This document shows positions 20,807-32,074 of a stretch of DNA of 64,000 nt, one piece after another. Origin of the DNA: Armigeres subalbatus (lineage: Eukaryota > Arthropoda > Insecta > Diptera > Culicidae); assembly GCF_024139115.2 (NCBI RefSeq), contig NC_085139.1, forward strand, positions 15,657,284 to 15,721,283, read 5' to 3'. Position numbers and translations under genes: made by a program. Position 1 is the stretch's first letter; each line of letters opens with the position of its first letter. The notes beneath the pieces are model-generated. The model did not search any database, was not told the origin of the DNA, and saw nothing but the letters and a program-made list of their open reading frames with translations.

Positions 20807-22326
20807 ACTCAGATTACTGGGTCGGTTAAATTTTACCGGGTTTTCAAACAGCTGAACGTTCGGTAATGAGCCCAGTGATTTTTTGAATTACCGAATACTC
20901 AGTAAAAAGAAATTAATTTGATCTGTCAAAAATTACAGTTTGTTCGGTAACAGATTGACGACATGTTCAGTAATTTCAACACCGTGAATGACAGTTAAAT
21001 AACAGGACGTCGGTAAAAGTTTAACAATATCATCGGTAAAACTTTATTTGTATTACTGATTGATCGGTAAATAGATGTTTTTTGGGGTTTTAAAATTCTA
21101 AATATAAAATAATATTACAAAAAGAAAATAAGAATTGCACAGAATATAATAAATAATTGTTCAAATCTAAGCGTCTTGATGAAAACAACACATTCATTAA
21201 TTTCTCTTTCCTTTCACACCCAATACAGTTATAGTAATTAATTGCATATTATTCGGCAACTCGGCCGTACGAAAACCATTTTTTTGTTAAGCAATTAAGC
21301 AATTGTTATGCAATTAATTGTAATCAAGTGTCGGTCTTTCACCGTCATTAGTCGTCTGAGTACACGCGACCGCTTACGTTAAGGCAATCAAACTCATCAA
21401 ATGCTTTAGCCAAGCAAGCCTTTGGCACAGCAGAGTGCGATTGAATTCGCATTCTATACCGTCCCGCCCAGACAGTTACTGGGGGGCATGGAGTGCGATC
21501 CTCTCGTTTAATAAACAATGTGCACTCGCTTGGCTGTGGGTATACAATAGTAAAGCACATGTGGAGATTGGACAAATCAAGCATCCGAAAGATATTCCAT
21601 TTGCAAAAAAGAGAGCTAACCGCGGTAGAGGTTGGTACTCGGATTCTGATGGCTTTGACGTGACCTTTAAGTGGTCTTGTTGTGTAGGGGTTATCACGCC
21701 TATCTAGAGAGTAGGAGGTTGAGGGTTCGAGTCCCTCCAAGACACGTGGATTCTTTTTCGCAAATTTCATATCAATTTGTCCATTTCGAAACATATGCTG
21801 TGCATATGCACAGCCAAGATATTTAACAAAAAAGTTATAGTAAGCCGAATGGAAAATTGCGAACTTTTATTTCTGTGCAATATTTAAGAATTTTAGATCT
21901 GCTGTTTCTCACAAAATGTTGCATAATGTTATTCCATCCTTCCACAATGTCCATAGATTATGTTATTCGAAATTCAATATAAAAAAAAACTAAAATTGGG
22001 TAACCCCAACAAACTCACATTTGAACTAATACCGGTGGAAAATGCAAATGCGACTAGGTTTGTCATCGAGTTGCAATTGCTGGTTAACAGTTGTGTTCGG
22101 TAATTTTGGAAGCATATTTGACGAGGTGTTCGGCAAGACTATAATTTTTACGGTCAGTGTCAGTATTTTTTACAGTACAGCCGAACAAAAAATAATTGCC
22201 GGAAAAATCAGTAGTTTTTTTTGCGGTCCTCAGTACTTTTATTTCAAATAACTGAGTCATCGGTAGAAAATATCAATTTTGACATTTGGTTTACTGATAT
22301 CTCAGTAAAATCAAAATTTACTGTGC
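20807..22326. mobile_element. Candidate TIR element with TCGGTAA motifs
   Basis: The left end CACAGTAAACTCAGATTACTG is matched in reverse complement at the right end (CAGTAAAATCAAAATTTACTGTG). The motif TCGGTAA and variants recur throughout. No transposase was found, and no target duplication is certain, so the limits are tentative. It contains the tRNA-like sequence at 21,673. Confidence 0.45.
21673..21744 (+). tRNA. tRNA-like sequence (gene, pseudogene or SINE head)
   Basis: 72 nt that fold as a cloverleaf. The acceptor stem has 6 of 7 pairs (GTCTTG/CAAGAC with a terminal mismatch) and the D stem GTG/CAC. The anticodon stem is CCTAT/GTAGG with loop CTAGAGA, the variable loop is 5 nt, and the T stem-loop is GAGGG-TTCGAGT-CCCTC. 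The B box GGTTCGAGTCC is perfect, and a TTTTT terminator follows at 21,754-21,758. The formal anticodon AGA (Ser) conflicts with the short variable loop, because real tRNA-Ser has a long arm. A pseudo-tRNA or tRNA-derived element is therefore more likely than a working tRNA. Confidence 0.6.
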
Positions 22327-22329
22327 TAG

Positions 22330-23119
22330 ATCTGTAAAAATAATTACCGAACAACAAAACCCTGGTTAAGTGTGTACATAGGCTAAGCATCTATAAAACG
22401 TGCCTCTTGAAATAAAAATGTTGAATAATAATTGATATATTGGTAACTTATCATGATTTTACTAAAAAAAAAGCATCTGCTATTTATCTGAACAAAACTC
22501 AGAAATTCGAATTTCCTAATGAATGTTTGGGGTTTTCTGAGGTAAATAATACAAATTTTGGGAACCCCATACGAGTAATTAGCGAATTATTTTTCCTGAC
22601 TGTAGCGCTAACTAGTGAGAAAAAGTCTAACTATTTTAATAAAAACGATCAAGTTTACATTGCTTTTTCATTGGATAATGTCACAACAAATAAATTTTCA
22701 ATTCAAAAACAATTCGGTATCATCGTATGCTGCTCGTGATGTGTTCTTTTCTGGTGGCGACACCGGTCCACAGCTGAGGCAGAGTGCAAGGCTGAGTGTT
22801 CCAGTTTGTGGCTCCACGCCAAGCATCAAGCACCTGGAATCTTCCACGAGTGAAAGTTTTAAGCAGTTTTCCTAACGAATCGTTGAATCTGCGAATCTAC
22901 TAGGTTCCGACATTATAACCCCACCGGGATACCACCGAGAGCTGGTCAAACTCAAATCCATGCGCCACTAGATTCCTACTGTACACTGCACAATTGGAAG
23001 CACCTTCCAACTGGATTACGCAGTCGTTGACTGCAATAGCACACACTAGGCCAGCTAGTTTAACCACTCACGCTAACGACATTTCCGGTGCACACAGATA
23101 CGGTTGTCTTCCCAAAGAC
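22330..23119. other. Unrecognised DNA
   Basis: About 0.8 kb. The left half is AT-rich. The right half (22,736-23,119) is GC-richer and resembles the end of an interspersed element, but no family could be named and no frame is convincing. Confidence 0.5.
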
Positions 23120-23124
23120 GGTAC

Positions 23125-24840
23125 TGTCGTGTTCGGAGGAGACGGCCTCATCCGAATCAGCCGTCTCTAGCTGCTGCTCGATTCGCAGCAGCTCGGAAGC
23201 ATTACTTCTTCCCGCGAAATACATCACAAAACTGAAGCTAACTCCGCGCATCTTGCACTCACACATCTGGCACTCATGTCCAATGTATACGCCTTCTTAT
23301 TCTGTTTATATTTATTTTATCATACCCGTCTCAATCCCTACATCTTCCGCCTGATCTACTCTCTTACAGTTTTATTATCATTATTTTGTTCTACTATTTT
23401 ATTCAAGCTACTGTTTTATGATGAGTTTTTTTTTCAGAGCGAGCTTTAAAGTTTCGACCGAACAGGGAACATGAGATTCACAACAAATTAAAAAAAATAA
23501 ACAAATAAACTCATCAAGTTTTTTTTTTTCTACTCACCTATGAGTGTTCAATAATTCCACATAAGTATTACATAGTTTCAAACCGATTTCCATAGGAAGT
23601 GTTCAAATCATGCAATTAAAAATTTCAAATAAAATTCACACACAAACACGTAATTCGAATCTTCAACCAAACATTCTACCCAACTCTTCGCTTACTTGTA
23701 CTTGCTCTTTGTAACCATTTTCTAACACTGAGCTCAACACAAACACTGATCTCGGAATGCAGTCATGGATAGAACTTACCAGGCTCTAGAACATCAATCT
23801 TGCATCAAAACCAGAAAACAATCATTAACAACATTCTACGCAACTCTTTGCTTACTTATTCTCACTCTTTGTTTACATTTTCTTACTCTGAATACAAGTC
23901 AAGCGCTGATCTCGAACATGCCATCATGGAAAGAGCTTACCAAGTTTAGAGATACCCTCTCGGGGGAATGATTGTTTACCCTATCAGGGATTCCCTCTCG
24001 GGGAAATAATTATTTACATTATCAGGGATACCCTCTCGGGGGAATTCTTGTGTACCCTCTCAGGGGAATGATTGTTTACCCTATCAGGGATACCCTCTCA
24101 GGGGAATGATTGTTAACCCTATCAGGGATACGCTCTCGAGCGAATGATTGTTCACCCTATCAGATACCATCTCTAAAAATAATTTGAATAAACAAAATAA
24201 AATGATTCTATTTCACAAACATCGTTTAATAATTTTCACATTTTTTCGTGTGATTGAATTTTTGTTTTCAAATTTTCTCACAATTCACAATATCATAGAA
24301 CGCACTTCTACTTTTTTTTAGTGTAATATAATATATAATTTTTATATTTTTTTTATGAGTGTCACTTTTGCTTTTGCAAACATATTTTTTCCTGAGTGTA
24401 CCAGTGATGAATGACGTTTAGCGCACGAACACTAATGTTTGCTTCGTGATGTGTTTACCTTCCTTTCACAACCTCAAACCGACACATTTGGATGTGATAA
24501 TCTCAACACACAGCTCTTTTTTTTTCACCAAAACAAACGCGGTTTTAATTTTCTTCTTCGCGAAAGACCGAGCTCATTTTATTGGGAGCGTCACATTTGT
24601 CACAGCAAACCGACTTGGCCAATGTCGTGTTCGGAGGAGACGGCCTCATCCGAATCAGCCGTCTCCAGCTGCTGCTCGATCCGCAGCAGCTCGGAAGCAT
24701 TACTTCTTCCCGCGAAATACATCACAAAACTGAAGCTAACTCCGCTCATCTGTCACTCACACATCTGGCACTCATGTCCAATGTATATGCCCTCTTATTT
24801 TGTTTATATTTATTTTATCATACCCGTCTCAATCTCTACA
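23125..24840 (-). mobile_element. Small non-coding LTR element (TRIM-like)
   Basis: Two 218-bp direct repeats, 23,125-23,342 and 24,623-24,840, start TGTCGTG and end CTACA on the plus strand, so they have TG...CA ends. Several substitutions separate them, about 4-5 percent. Flanking pentamers GGTAC and GGCAC are a plausible, once-mutated target duplication. Orientation is inferred as minus: a TTGGCCAAGTCGG stretch next to the right LTR could be a primer-binding site, and a short purine tract GGCGGAAGA abuts the left LTR. The 1.28-kb interior has no gag or pol and holds a 38-bp minisatellite. Confidence 0.72.
23949..24172 (+). repeat. 38-bp minisatellite
   Basis: Five to six diverged copies of a unit of about 38 bp built from GATACCCTCTCGGGGGAATG and ATTGTTTACCCTATCAGG. 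It lies inside the TRIM-like element. The alternating TATCAGG and CTCTCGGGG blocks give it an internal half-repeat. Confidence 0.85.
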
Positions 24841-24849
24841 GGCACCTGA

Positions 24850-27400
24850 GACAAAAATTCGTAATGACGAATGTTGTATTAAAATTCCAAAAAAACTACT
24901 GTTAGGAACTATTTTTGAATAGGCGTGATGTTCTCTCCATTTATCCTATTCCGTTTACTTGATGTTACGTTGCTAGAAAAGAATCTATACTTTCTGTTGA
25001 GCACATTTGTGAGTGCGCTACGTAAATGTCCTGTCCGTTGTATCATGCTAGATGTTAAGTGACACACCATATTGACACAATCGGCAAAGACACCATATTG
25101 AAAAATCGCTAATTAAGAGAGTAAGATGTGTTTTTTTTGTTTGTATTTATTAGGGAGACTTTCAGCCCGAGGCAAGAGAGTTACATTTTTTACGTGTGGC
25201 GAAAATTGGAATTAGAAGTTCGATGCGCCATATTTTTGTAAAATTTATTTCCGAAGACACTGAGGCAAAAAAAACAACACCCTAAAGTGCAAAATGGGGT
25301 GTACGCAAAGGTGGCGTAGGTCTTCTTTGGTATACGAAATGGATGGTAATTATCATCATAGATTGTGTCTCTTTACAACATTGATATTTCACTCTTTCGA
25401 AAATCTCAGTATAAACTCTTTCTTCCTCGGCCATGTGTTGCGTCATTGCACTTTCTTCTTACACTTTCCACTTACACACGTCTGTGCCAGGAAAGAGTAT
25501 GGTGGAGTTAGTGCTTATTCATAGATACTCGATTGCGTACCCAGCACGTAATGAGCGGGGCTATTTAGGTTAACGAATGCGCACAATACCAGCTGTCAGA
25601 TGCATATTTTATACCATTTTTGATCGATCAGTCGTCGATGAACTCGAAAAGCCGAATAGAATAGCAGCTTCCAGTTGGATGGATTTTAAGTCTCCAACCA
25701 AGGAAAAGGGATTAACACGACTCATCGACCGCATCACCGCTGAAGCCATTTATCTGGCTTTCAGTGGAGGACATCGGAATCCCAGAAGTCACCATCCTCG
25801 AAAATGACCAAATAAAAGGAAAAATAAGCCGAATCGGAAGCGGCGCGAAACCAAACGCAAATATATGGATTTGCAACGTTCGGTTTCCACCCGCATACGT
25901 GTATCGTTCTCTATGGCGCCGATAAATGTAAGAGGAAGTTTCAGGACCAGAACTATTTTCAGGATCAGAACTAGGAAGAGGTATTGGTCGTTGGGAAAAA
26001 TCTTCACCCAGTCAAACAGACTATTCGGCTTAAGTTTTCGATTTTTTTATTCGTTTATGCGACAGTGACGATTCCTCATTTTCAATAATGCGCCTTTTCG
26101 AACACTAACAGCAGTTAAATTTTACATTACTACATTTTTGATGTGCTTCAAACATAAATATTGACAAGAAAAGTGATAGATGTAGTCGATGCTATCACTT
26201 TCTAGGATTTGTTTGCGAACTGGCTGTGTATGTGTAGACTAGACTAAACTAGACAAGATCTTTTGGCTTTGGTTCTGTTAGCCATGGTAAATTAAATCGA
26301 TCTGTCGGTCCGTCATTTTATACAAAAGAAAGTTTATCCGAAATTAAATATCTTCAAAGTGAAAAACACAATCATTTGGCAACGACTAAAGGTCACCCAA
26401 ATAGTACATTTTCGCAATCAACCCTTTCTATCCAAAAAATGCTGGTCCTGAGAAGAACCAATTTTCTTTCCCCATAACTTACTGACGCCTCAATTCGGAA
26501 TATATTTTCAGCATCACCACCACCAGTTGAGGTTGAATGGTCTGCAGCAACACGCCGACGGTCACCACCAATGGAATGGTTTTCCGTTAAACATCTTATC
26601 AGCGCCTCCGTGCTGTCGCGTCTGCCCTGCGTGAAATCTTGTTCAAACTGGAGATTAGATCCAAACCCGCAAGCTGCTTGATTTTGATGTCTGTGTTTGT
26701 GATACATGGACGTGATTGGTTGGTGTACTTATTTCTAAACTTTTTATCAATTATCGATGATAAAAAGTTAAAAATTAGTATTTTCATATAAATACAAAGA
26801 AGCGTTGACTCGCCCTTGATCGAATGGTTCGAAGATATTGGAAATCTATCGAGAAACGGCTTAGATAATGAAGATCAAAGTCTATCATATTTTTGCGACG
26901 GTTTCCGATTTTTGCAATCGCAAAGTGTACCCAAATATAGAAAAGATAGACGTAGTCCTACGTTCACGATTTTCGACAAACGCACCACTCCCAAGTATTT
27001 TTGTATAATCTTCATTAAAGTGATTTTTCTTGTTGGAATCAGAGTTCATCACTGAAATCACTCCCAAGTAATAATTCCCATGCTTCTTGGATTTATTTAA
27101 TTCTTACAGTGGATTTATAATAGAAATCACCATAGCTAGTTGCTCAGTTTCATTGTCGAAGTTATTGCCATCAATAAATATGTCGAAAAAGCTTCAAAGG
27201 GGTCGTAACACCAAGGTTCGCACTTTTCGTTCCGATGAGACGTCTAAGTCTGTGGGGAGAAACATCTTTCACTCGCTACGTATTACTCTTGAACAAGCCT
27301 GTAAGATAAACGAAAATCGTGCATACTTGATGATTTTTTTTTACACTTAACCTCACTAATAATTATTTTTCTCGAAAATTTTCAGTGTGCATCTATAAAA
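24850..27400. other. Unrecognised DNA
   Basis: About 2.5 kb of moderately AT-rich DNA. Frames at 25,577-25,807 (plus) and 26,393-26,707 (minus) show no domain I can name. The stretch 26,340-26,580 contains a diverged copy of the GAGAAGAACC-type repeat described at 46,040 and elsewhere. No RNA gene seen. Confidence 0.5.
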
Positions 27401-27490
27401 AAAAGATCACAACGGGATTCGAACTCAGAACACCAACAAAAATGACACTGGGTTGCGTCCACTCTAGCCACACCACTAAATCGATTGCTT
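27401..27490 (-). other. Degenerate Pol III tRNA-like unit
   Basis: Read on the minus strand: an A-box-like TGGCTAGAGTGG, about 50 nt later a B-box-like GTTCGAATCC, and a T8 run (27,401-27,408) just beyond the B box as a terminator. The T stem does not pair well and no complete cloverleaf forms, so this is probably a SINE head or tRNA pseudogene rather than a functional tRNA. Confidence 0.5.
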
Positions 27491-27684
27491 ATTGGGTATA
27501 GGTTGTTGTTTGTTTCATAGAAGCTCCTCTTGTCTGCATTGGTGAAGGCACGAAAAGGATGAAAGGAGTGTCCTTATCTCTTGTCGTACCGTCGGTGTTC
27601 ATGTTCCAAACACTATACCGGATCGCCTGGTAATCACTATGGGTATAGTCTTCATATACTCTTCAGTTCACGTTTTTCATCAGG

Positions 27685-27905
27685 CCCGGACTGCAGAACA
27701 TGACGTCGATGATGGGCTCCCTGCCATCCCTACGAAATGTACTAACGGTACATTCGTTGCACAGCCTTAGCTTATGTAACCGATTATACTGCTTCAGAGT
27801 CCACCTAGGGGGTGCGTATCAGCTATACACGAAGATCCCGTTAACTTTGGCGATCACAAAACCTTCAGGATCTGCCCATCACTTGGATAGCCGCAGTCCC
27901 CGTAG
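27685..27905 (-). pseudogene. LINE apurinic-endonuclease scrap (LOA-like)
   Basis: Minus-strand reading gives GFVIAKVNGIFVYS-stop-YAPPRW, then after a deletion STFRRDGREPIIDVMFCSP. Both are typical pieces of the endonuclease domain of LOA/I/R1-type non-LTR retrotransposons. A TGA replaces the usual Cys in the SCYAPP motif, and most of the domain between the two pieces is missing. Only a relic. Confidence 0.7.
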
Positions 27906-27959
27906 CATCCGCCACCCAGTTACCGTTGCCAGAAGGGATCCGATCCGAGTGTTGCCACA

Positions 27960-28700
27960 GATACAGATTTCTGGAAATATACAGATTTTATGACAAATTT
28001 TGGTTCAGATTCTGTACGGTACAGATTACAGATTTTTACAAAAAAAAAGTGCAGATTGTTACAGATTTTTGACAAACCAAACCTCTGAGAGAAAAAAAAA
28101 GTCCATTTCAAGCTTGTTCGAGTAGCTTATAGTGAATTCCTTGAAGCCTTTAGCAGCTCCCATGGCCTAACAATAAGACAAAAATATCCGTGATATCTAA
28201 AAACATTTTTCAAAATCCGTGAGCATTTCTAAAAATCATACCGAGTTCGCCAGAATTATTGAATAGCCGATAGTTCATTGAGAACCTTGGAGATAACCAG
28301 TGACAATTTCTCGAACTCTAGAGAGTTTGCCATATGCGCGTAGAGGTTTCAACTAGCTCAAATGATTTTAGTGGACTCCCTCTTAAATTTAATGGAATTC
28401 AACACTGGAAACTTGTTTTTGACTGTTTACTTTTTGTAACAATAAAATCACCACCAGTTCAATGTTGCTCTTATTCTGCGAGGTCGCGGCTCAAACTGAG
28501 AGCGTAAGCGTCACAGCATCTACAAATTGATGATCCGAGACGACGTGAAGGCTTCTGAACGACCTTTGACAATATTTTGAGCAACCCGCATCTAAATTTG
28601 ATTTTCGGTCACGGAAACAAATTTGTTTATTTTCGACACAATCAATAATTTGTGGATTCATGCTTTCATGCTTGCCCACCACCCAATATCCTCTTACGCC
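27960..28700. other. AT-rich DNA with ACAGATT runs
   Basis: Irregular ACAGATTT/ACAGATTC repeats at 27,958-28,070 are followed by unrecognised sequence. No gene supported. Confidence 0.5.
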
Positions 28701-30250
28701 TGCGAAAAGTGGTCGGACGCGGTGTGTATGCATCGGTTTCGTGTGCATTTTTCCTTATATATGAACGGGGACCTTCGGAAGCAATAAAATCCGGTGTCTA
28801 GCTTGAGAGCGTTTTTCCAAACCCGGGGGTTGGTGGAGTGGGTCAGGAGCTTCTGTGTATGCCGAGCGTGTCCAGTCATCAGGTCTCGCTTTTTAAATAC
28901 CGAACCTGGGTCGGGCGCTGAGGTCCAATATGTTTGTTGTCACTTTTGTGTCCGAAGCATCGCGCGCTCACACCGTTTGTATGTGTGCCCGCATGCATGT
29001 TTGTGCGGTGGCCACGCGGTCCCACCACCGTTGTCGGATGTTTATTTATAGACGCTTACATCGACCGACCGGACCGGTAGGACATCAGCGACAGAGAGAC
29101 CGAAAGAGGATGCATAATTTCTGCAGCCGTTCCCCGCGATGATGATGGTCGGTGGCCGACGACCGGAGGATGGTCCCCATTGGCAGGATGTGAGGGAAGT
29201 GAGTGATGAAAGTGACCACGATACGATTTATTGGTCCCTTATGCGTAATAAATGGACATGCCACACGTCCCACCTGCCGGCTGCCGGTTTGCCTCTCGCA
29301 CGGTGGGGGCACTAAAATGCATATCAACTCGGGGACAACAACCAACAACGAGGTGGCAATTGATGAGTTCCTACCGAACTCCCATAGACTCTGTATGGGA
29401 AGGGAACCAGCTCGAGCGTAGTTCCTTCCGCTGCGGCAGACAGCCGATTGGTTGAGCTTTGCAAACTCATCAATTTTTGGGATTAAAATATCATTTCATC
29501 GGTGGAATTCCGCTGAAGAACGAGGGGACTTGCCGTACGTCGTTAAAAGTAGGGAAATTCCGCGAAATACATCACGGGATGTTTTTGATCATTTTTTGTT
29601 TTTTTCACATTGCTTTTGGAAGTATGATTTTACACGTTCGATTATCTTCCTCAATCTTTACGACAAACAGATCCTGTATAACGATTTTCATTTAAATAGA
29701 TTTTTTTGGCTGCAAAGCACATTAGACTGAACACCGCCATAAATCTTCTCTGTAAAACGATCGAAGACATCCCGCAAGATAAACGATCGCAGTAAGCGGT
29801 AGATGGAACAAAACTCGAGAAAAACATTGTCTACTAGATAGAGCCTGATGCGCCCTCTGCATGTGAAATCTGCCCCCGTACCCATCGATGGTTGCCTTGG
29901 CTTCAGCTCTACCCCGACTTAACGAGAATGAACCCAAACATTTTATGAATATTTTATAAGCTACATAGCTGTTGTTGTTTCACCCCGAAAAGTTTCTACT
30001 GCGGCTGTTCCCCACCCTGCACCCTGTCCACCAGGCCAGGCCCGGAGAGAAGTTCGTTCACATGATTCATTTTATCCTGAATCGTGCTATCAGAGGCACT
30101 CCTCCTTCTGGTGGCTCAGGGGTTGTTGTCTTTCTCCCGGTGCTTACTTTGGCCGAAAAATGGCGTCCGCTAGGTAAAGGGGAGAAAGGACGTTGGCAGA
30201 AACTATTCCAGGGTGCATATCAGAGCTGAGCTAGCATGCGAGATGGGGGC
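28700..30250. other. GC-richer unique island 3
   Basis: Unique, GC-richer sequence with multiple short open frames on both strands and no recognised domain. 28,720-29,460 and 29,980-30,230 are the richest parts. It is a candidate for conserved noncoding DNA or undetected exons. Confidence 0.45.
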
Positions 30251-30787
30251 TCGGCAGGGGTATGAACTCTTAACAGTTACCGCAGTGAGCTCACACAAGT
30301 AGTAAGTCTATTACATGCGATGCAGATGTAATTTTTTATACGTTTCACACTTGCTTGCTCGCCATCTCGTCCCACTGGGACCGTGGTAGTGTGAAGCGAT
30401 GCACAATGCAGAAAATGGTTTGCATTTTTGGTAAAAAATTATTACAAAGGAATTTCAAGTCGGATTCTTTTACTCATAATGCAGTTACTAAGCAAAGCAA
30501 ATATTGGACAGGTAATGGCCATAGTCCAATGCCAAAGCAACACATTTGCTATAAATGACTCATGAGGACCTAAAGTAAGATACAACCAAGTTATAGAGTT
30601 GATGGAATCAAATCAGTCAGAATATTGGAAGGTACTTAGACGATCGATGGAGGAGGAAGCTTTTGTAAGATTTATTTCTTTGGTAACAGACTGCTTGATT
30701 TCTATACAAGTCCTCAGCACCAATTCCTTAGCAGCTCGTTTCATTTGCATGGATGATATCATCTCTCATTCGCAACAGCCAGAAGAC
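30251..30787. other. Unrecognised DNA
   Basis: About 540 bp, AT-rich, with short frames of no recognisable type. Confidence 0.5.
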
Positions 30788-31395
30788 ATTTAGCCGAACG
30801 TTACTAGGCCGAAACTTGGGCCAAACAAGTCATTGGGGAAGCCATTCAGCTAAAAATATCGTTGACCGAAAATGTCAATTGACTGAAATGGGCATACGAG
30901 CGAGAATGTCGTTCGACCGAACCGGTCATTTTACCGCAAAATGGCCGAACGAGTTATACGGCTGAACAGGTCATATGGCCAAAAATGTCATTTGACCAAA
31001 AAAAAAATAAGAAATGTGAAAAGTGTGAAGTTATTATTGATCTGTGAAAAGTGAGAACTTCTCACTACTTATTTTCCATTTCTCTCGAAAGGATAATGGA
31101 GAAACAAGGAGTGAGAAGTGTGAAGTAAGACGTCACTCTCCTCACTTCTTATTTCCTACTTCTCGTTTCTTAATTCTTCCTTCAGACCTTTCTCTTCGCA
31201 CCCCCCTATTGTTACCGTAAGAAGTGATAAGTGAGGAAAGTGTAATGAGAAGTGAGACGTGTGACTTCTTCCTTTCTTTCTTACCTATCACTCCTCATTT
31301 CTTTCTTATCACATTGTGAAATGAGTAGTGAGAAGTGTGAAGTGTGACGACTCACTTCTCATTTCTCACTTCCCTCTTTGCGAGTTAGTAGACCA
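30788..31395. repeat. GGCCGAA/GTGAG repeat, copy B
   Basis: TTAGCCGAACGTTACTAGGC-type phrases are followed by alternating AGAAGTGAG and CTCACTTCT runs. The closing arm of GGCCAAATGACC phrases seen in copy C is missing here. It lies left of satellite block 3. Confidence 0.75.
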
Positions 31396-32074
31396 AACGA
31401 AGCGACTGATGATGGGCTGGACGATATATGGACGGTCCGAGAAACGTAGAGAAAGCATTCATACCTGAAGCTCTACTCTATTGCGCAGGATAACAATGAG
31501 GAGTTTCATAATTTGAAGAGGGAGCAATATGAGACGGCGTTTGCATCGATTTAGCAATTAGTTTCAGAAACGGTGAAAGAGACGCGTTCTAGAGAAATTC
31601 TGGAGATAATGTTCAGGTAATTCCTACCAAATTCCATTTCTTGTTGAAATTTCAAAAACTTTCCGTAAAAGCTAAACTGAAGATTTTTCCCTGAAATCCA
31701 CAAAATTTTGTTAACGAATATCTGAAAATATTTTCGATGAAATTCCGATTAAATTCCGGTAAAAATTGGAAGACTTCTCCGTGGAAATACTGGAGAATTT
31801 AAATGTATTCCTAGTAATTTCCCACGAAAATAAAAAAAAAACTAATCACTTTTTGTGCAAATTCTGAAGAAAATTGTATGAAATTTACGAAGAATTTTCG
31901 ACAGACATAACCAAGTATTTTCTTTGAAATCTAAAGATTTCTCGTCGAAATCGTATTCTTGAATGGAGTTGGGCCGTAAGGCCGAAAAAAATTGTCGTTT
32001 TCATGAGAGGTACCCATTCGAACTTTTGCTTAAATTGAGGTACCCCTTATTTTTTGCTGTAGATGAAAATAAGA
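31396..32074. repeat. Diverged TTCCGTGGAAATT-type repeat
   Basis: From about 31,600 to 31,960 the sequence is made of loosely repeated phrases such as GAAATTTCAAAAACTTTCCG, GAAATTCC and TTCCGTGGAAAT. A related stretch lies on the other side of satellite block 3 (39,085-39,340). The last 80 bp contain TTTTTTGCTGTAGATGAAAA, which resembles the left flank of satellite block 2 (about 10,198-10,217). Confidence 0.5.

Noticed and set aside
23060..23266. 68-codon minus-strand frame as a host exon
   Set aside because: Most of it lies in a 218-bp sequence repeated at 24,623-24,840, the LTR of a small element.
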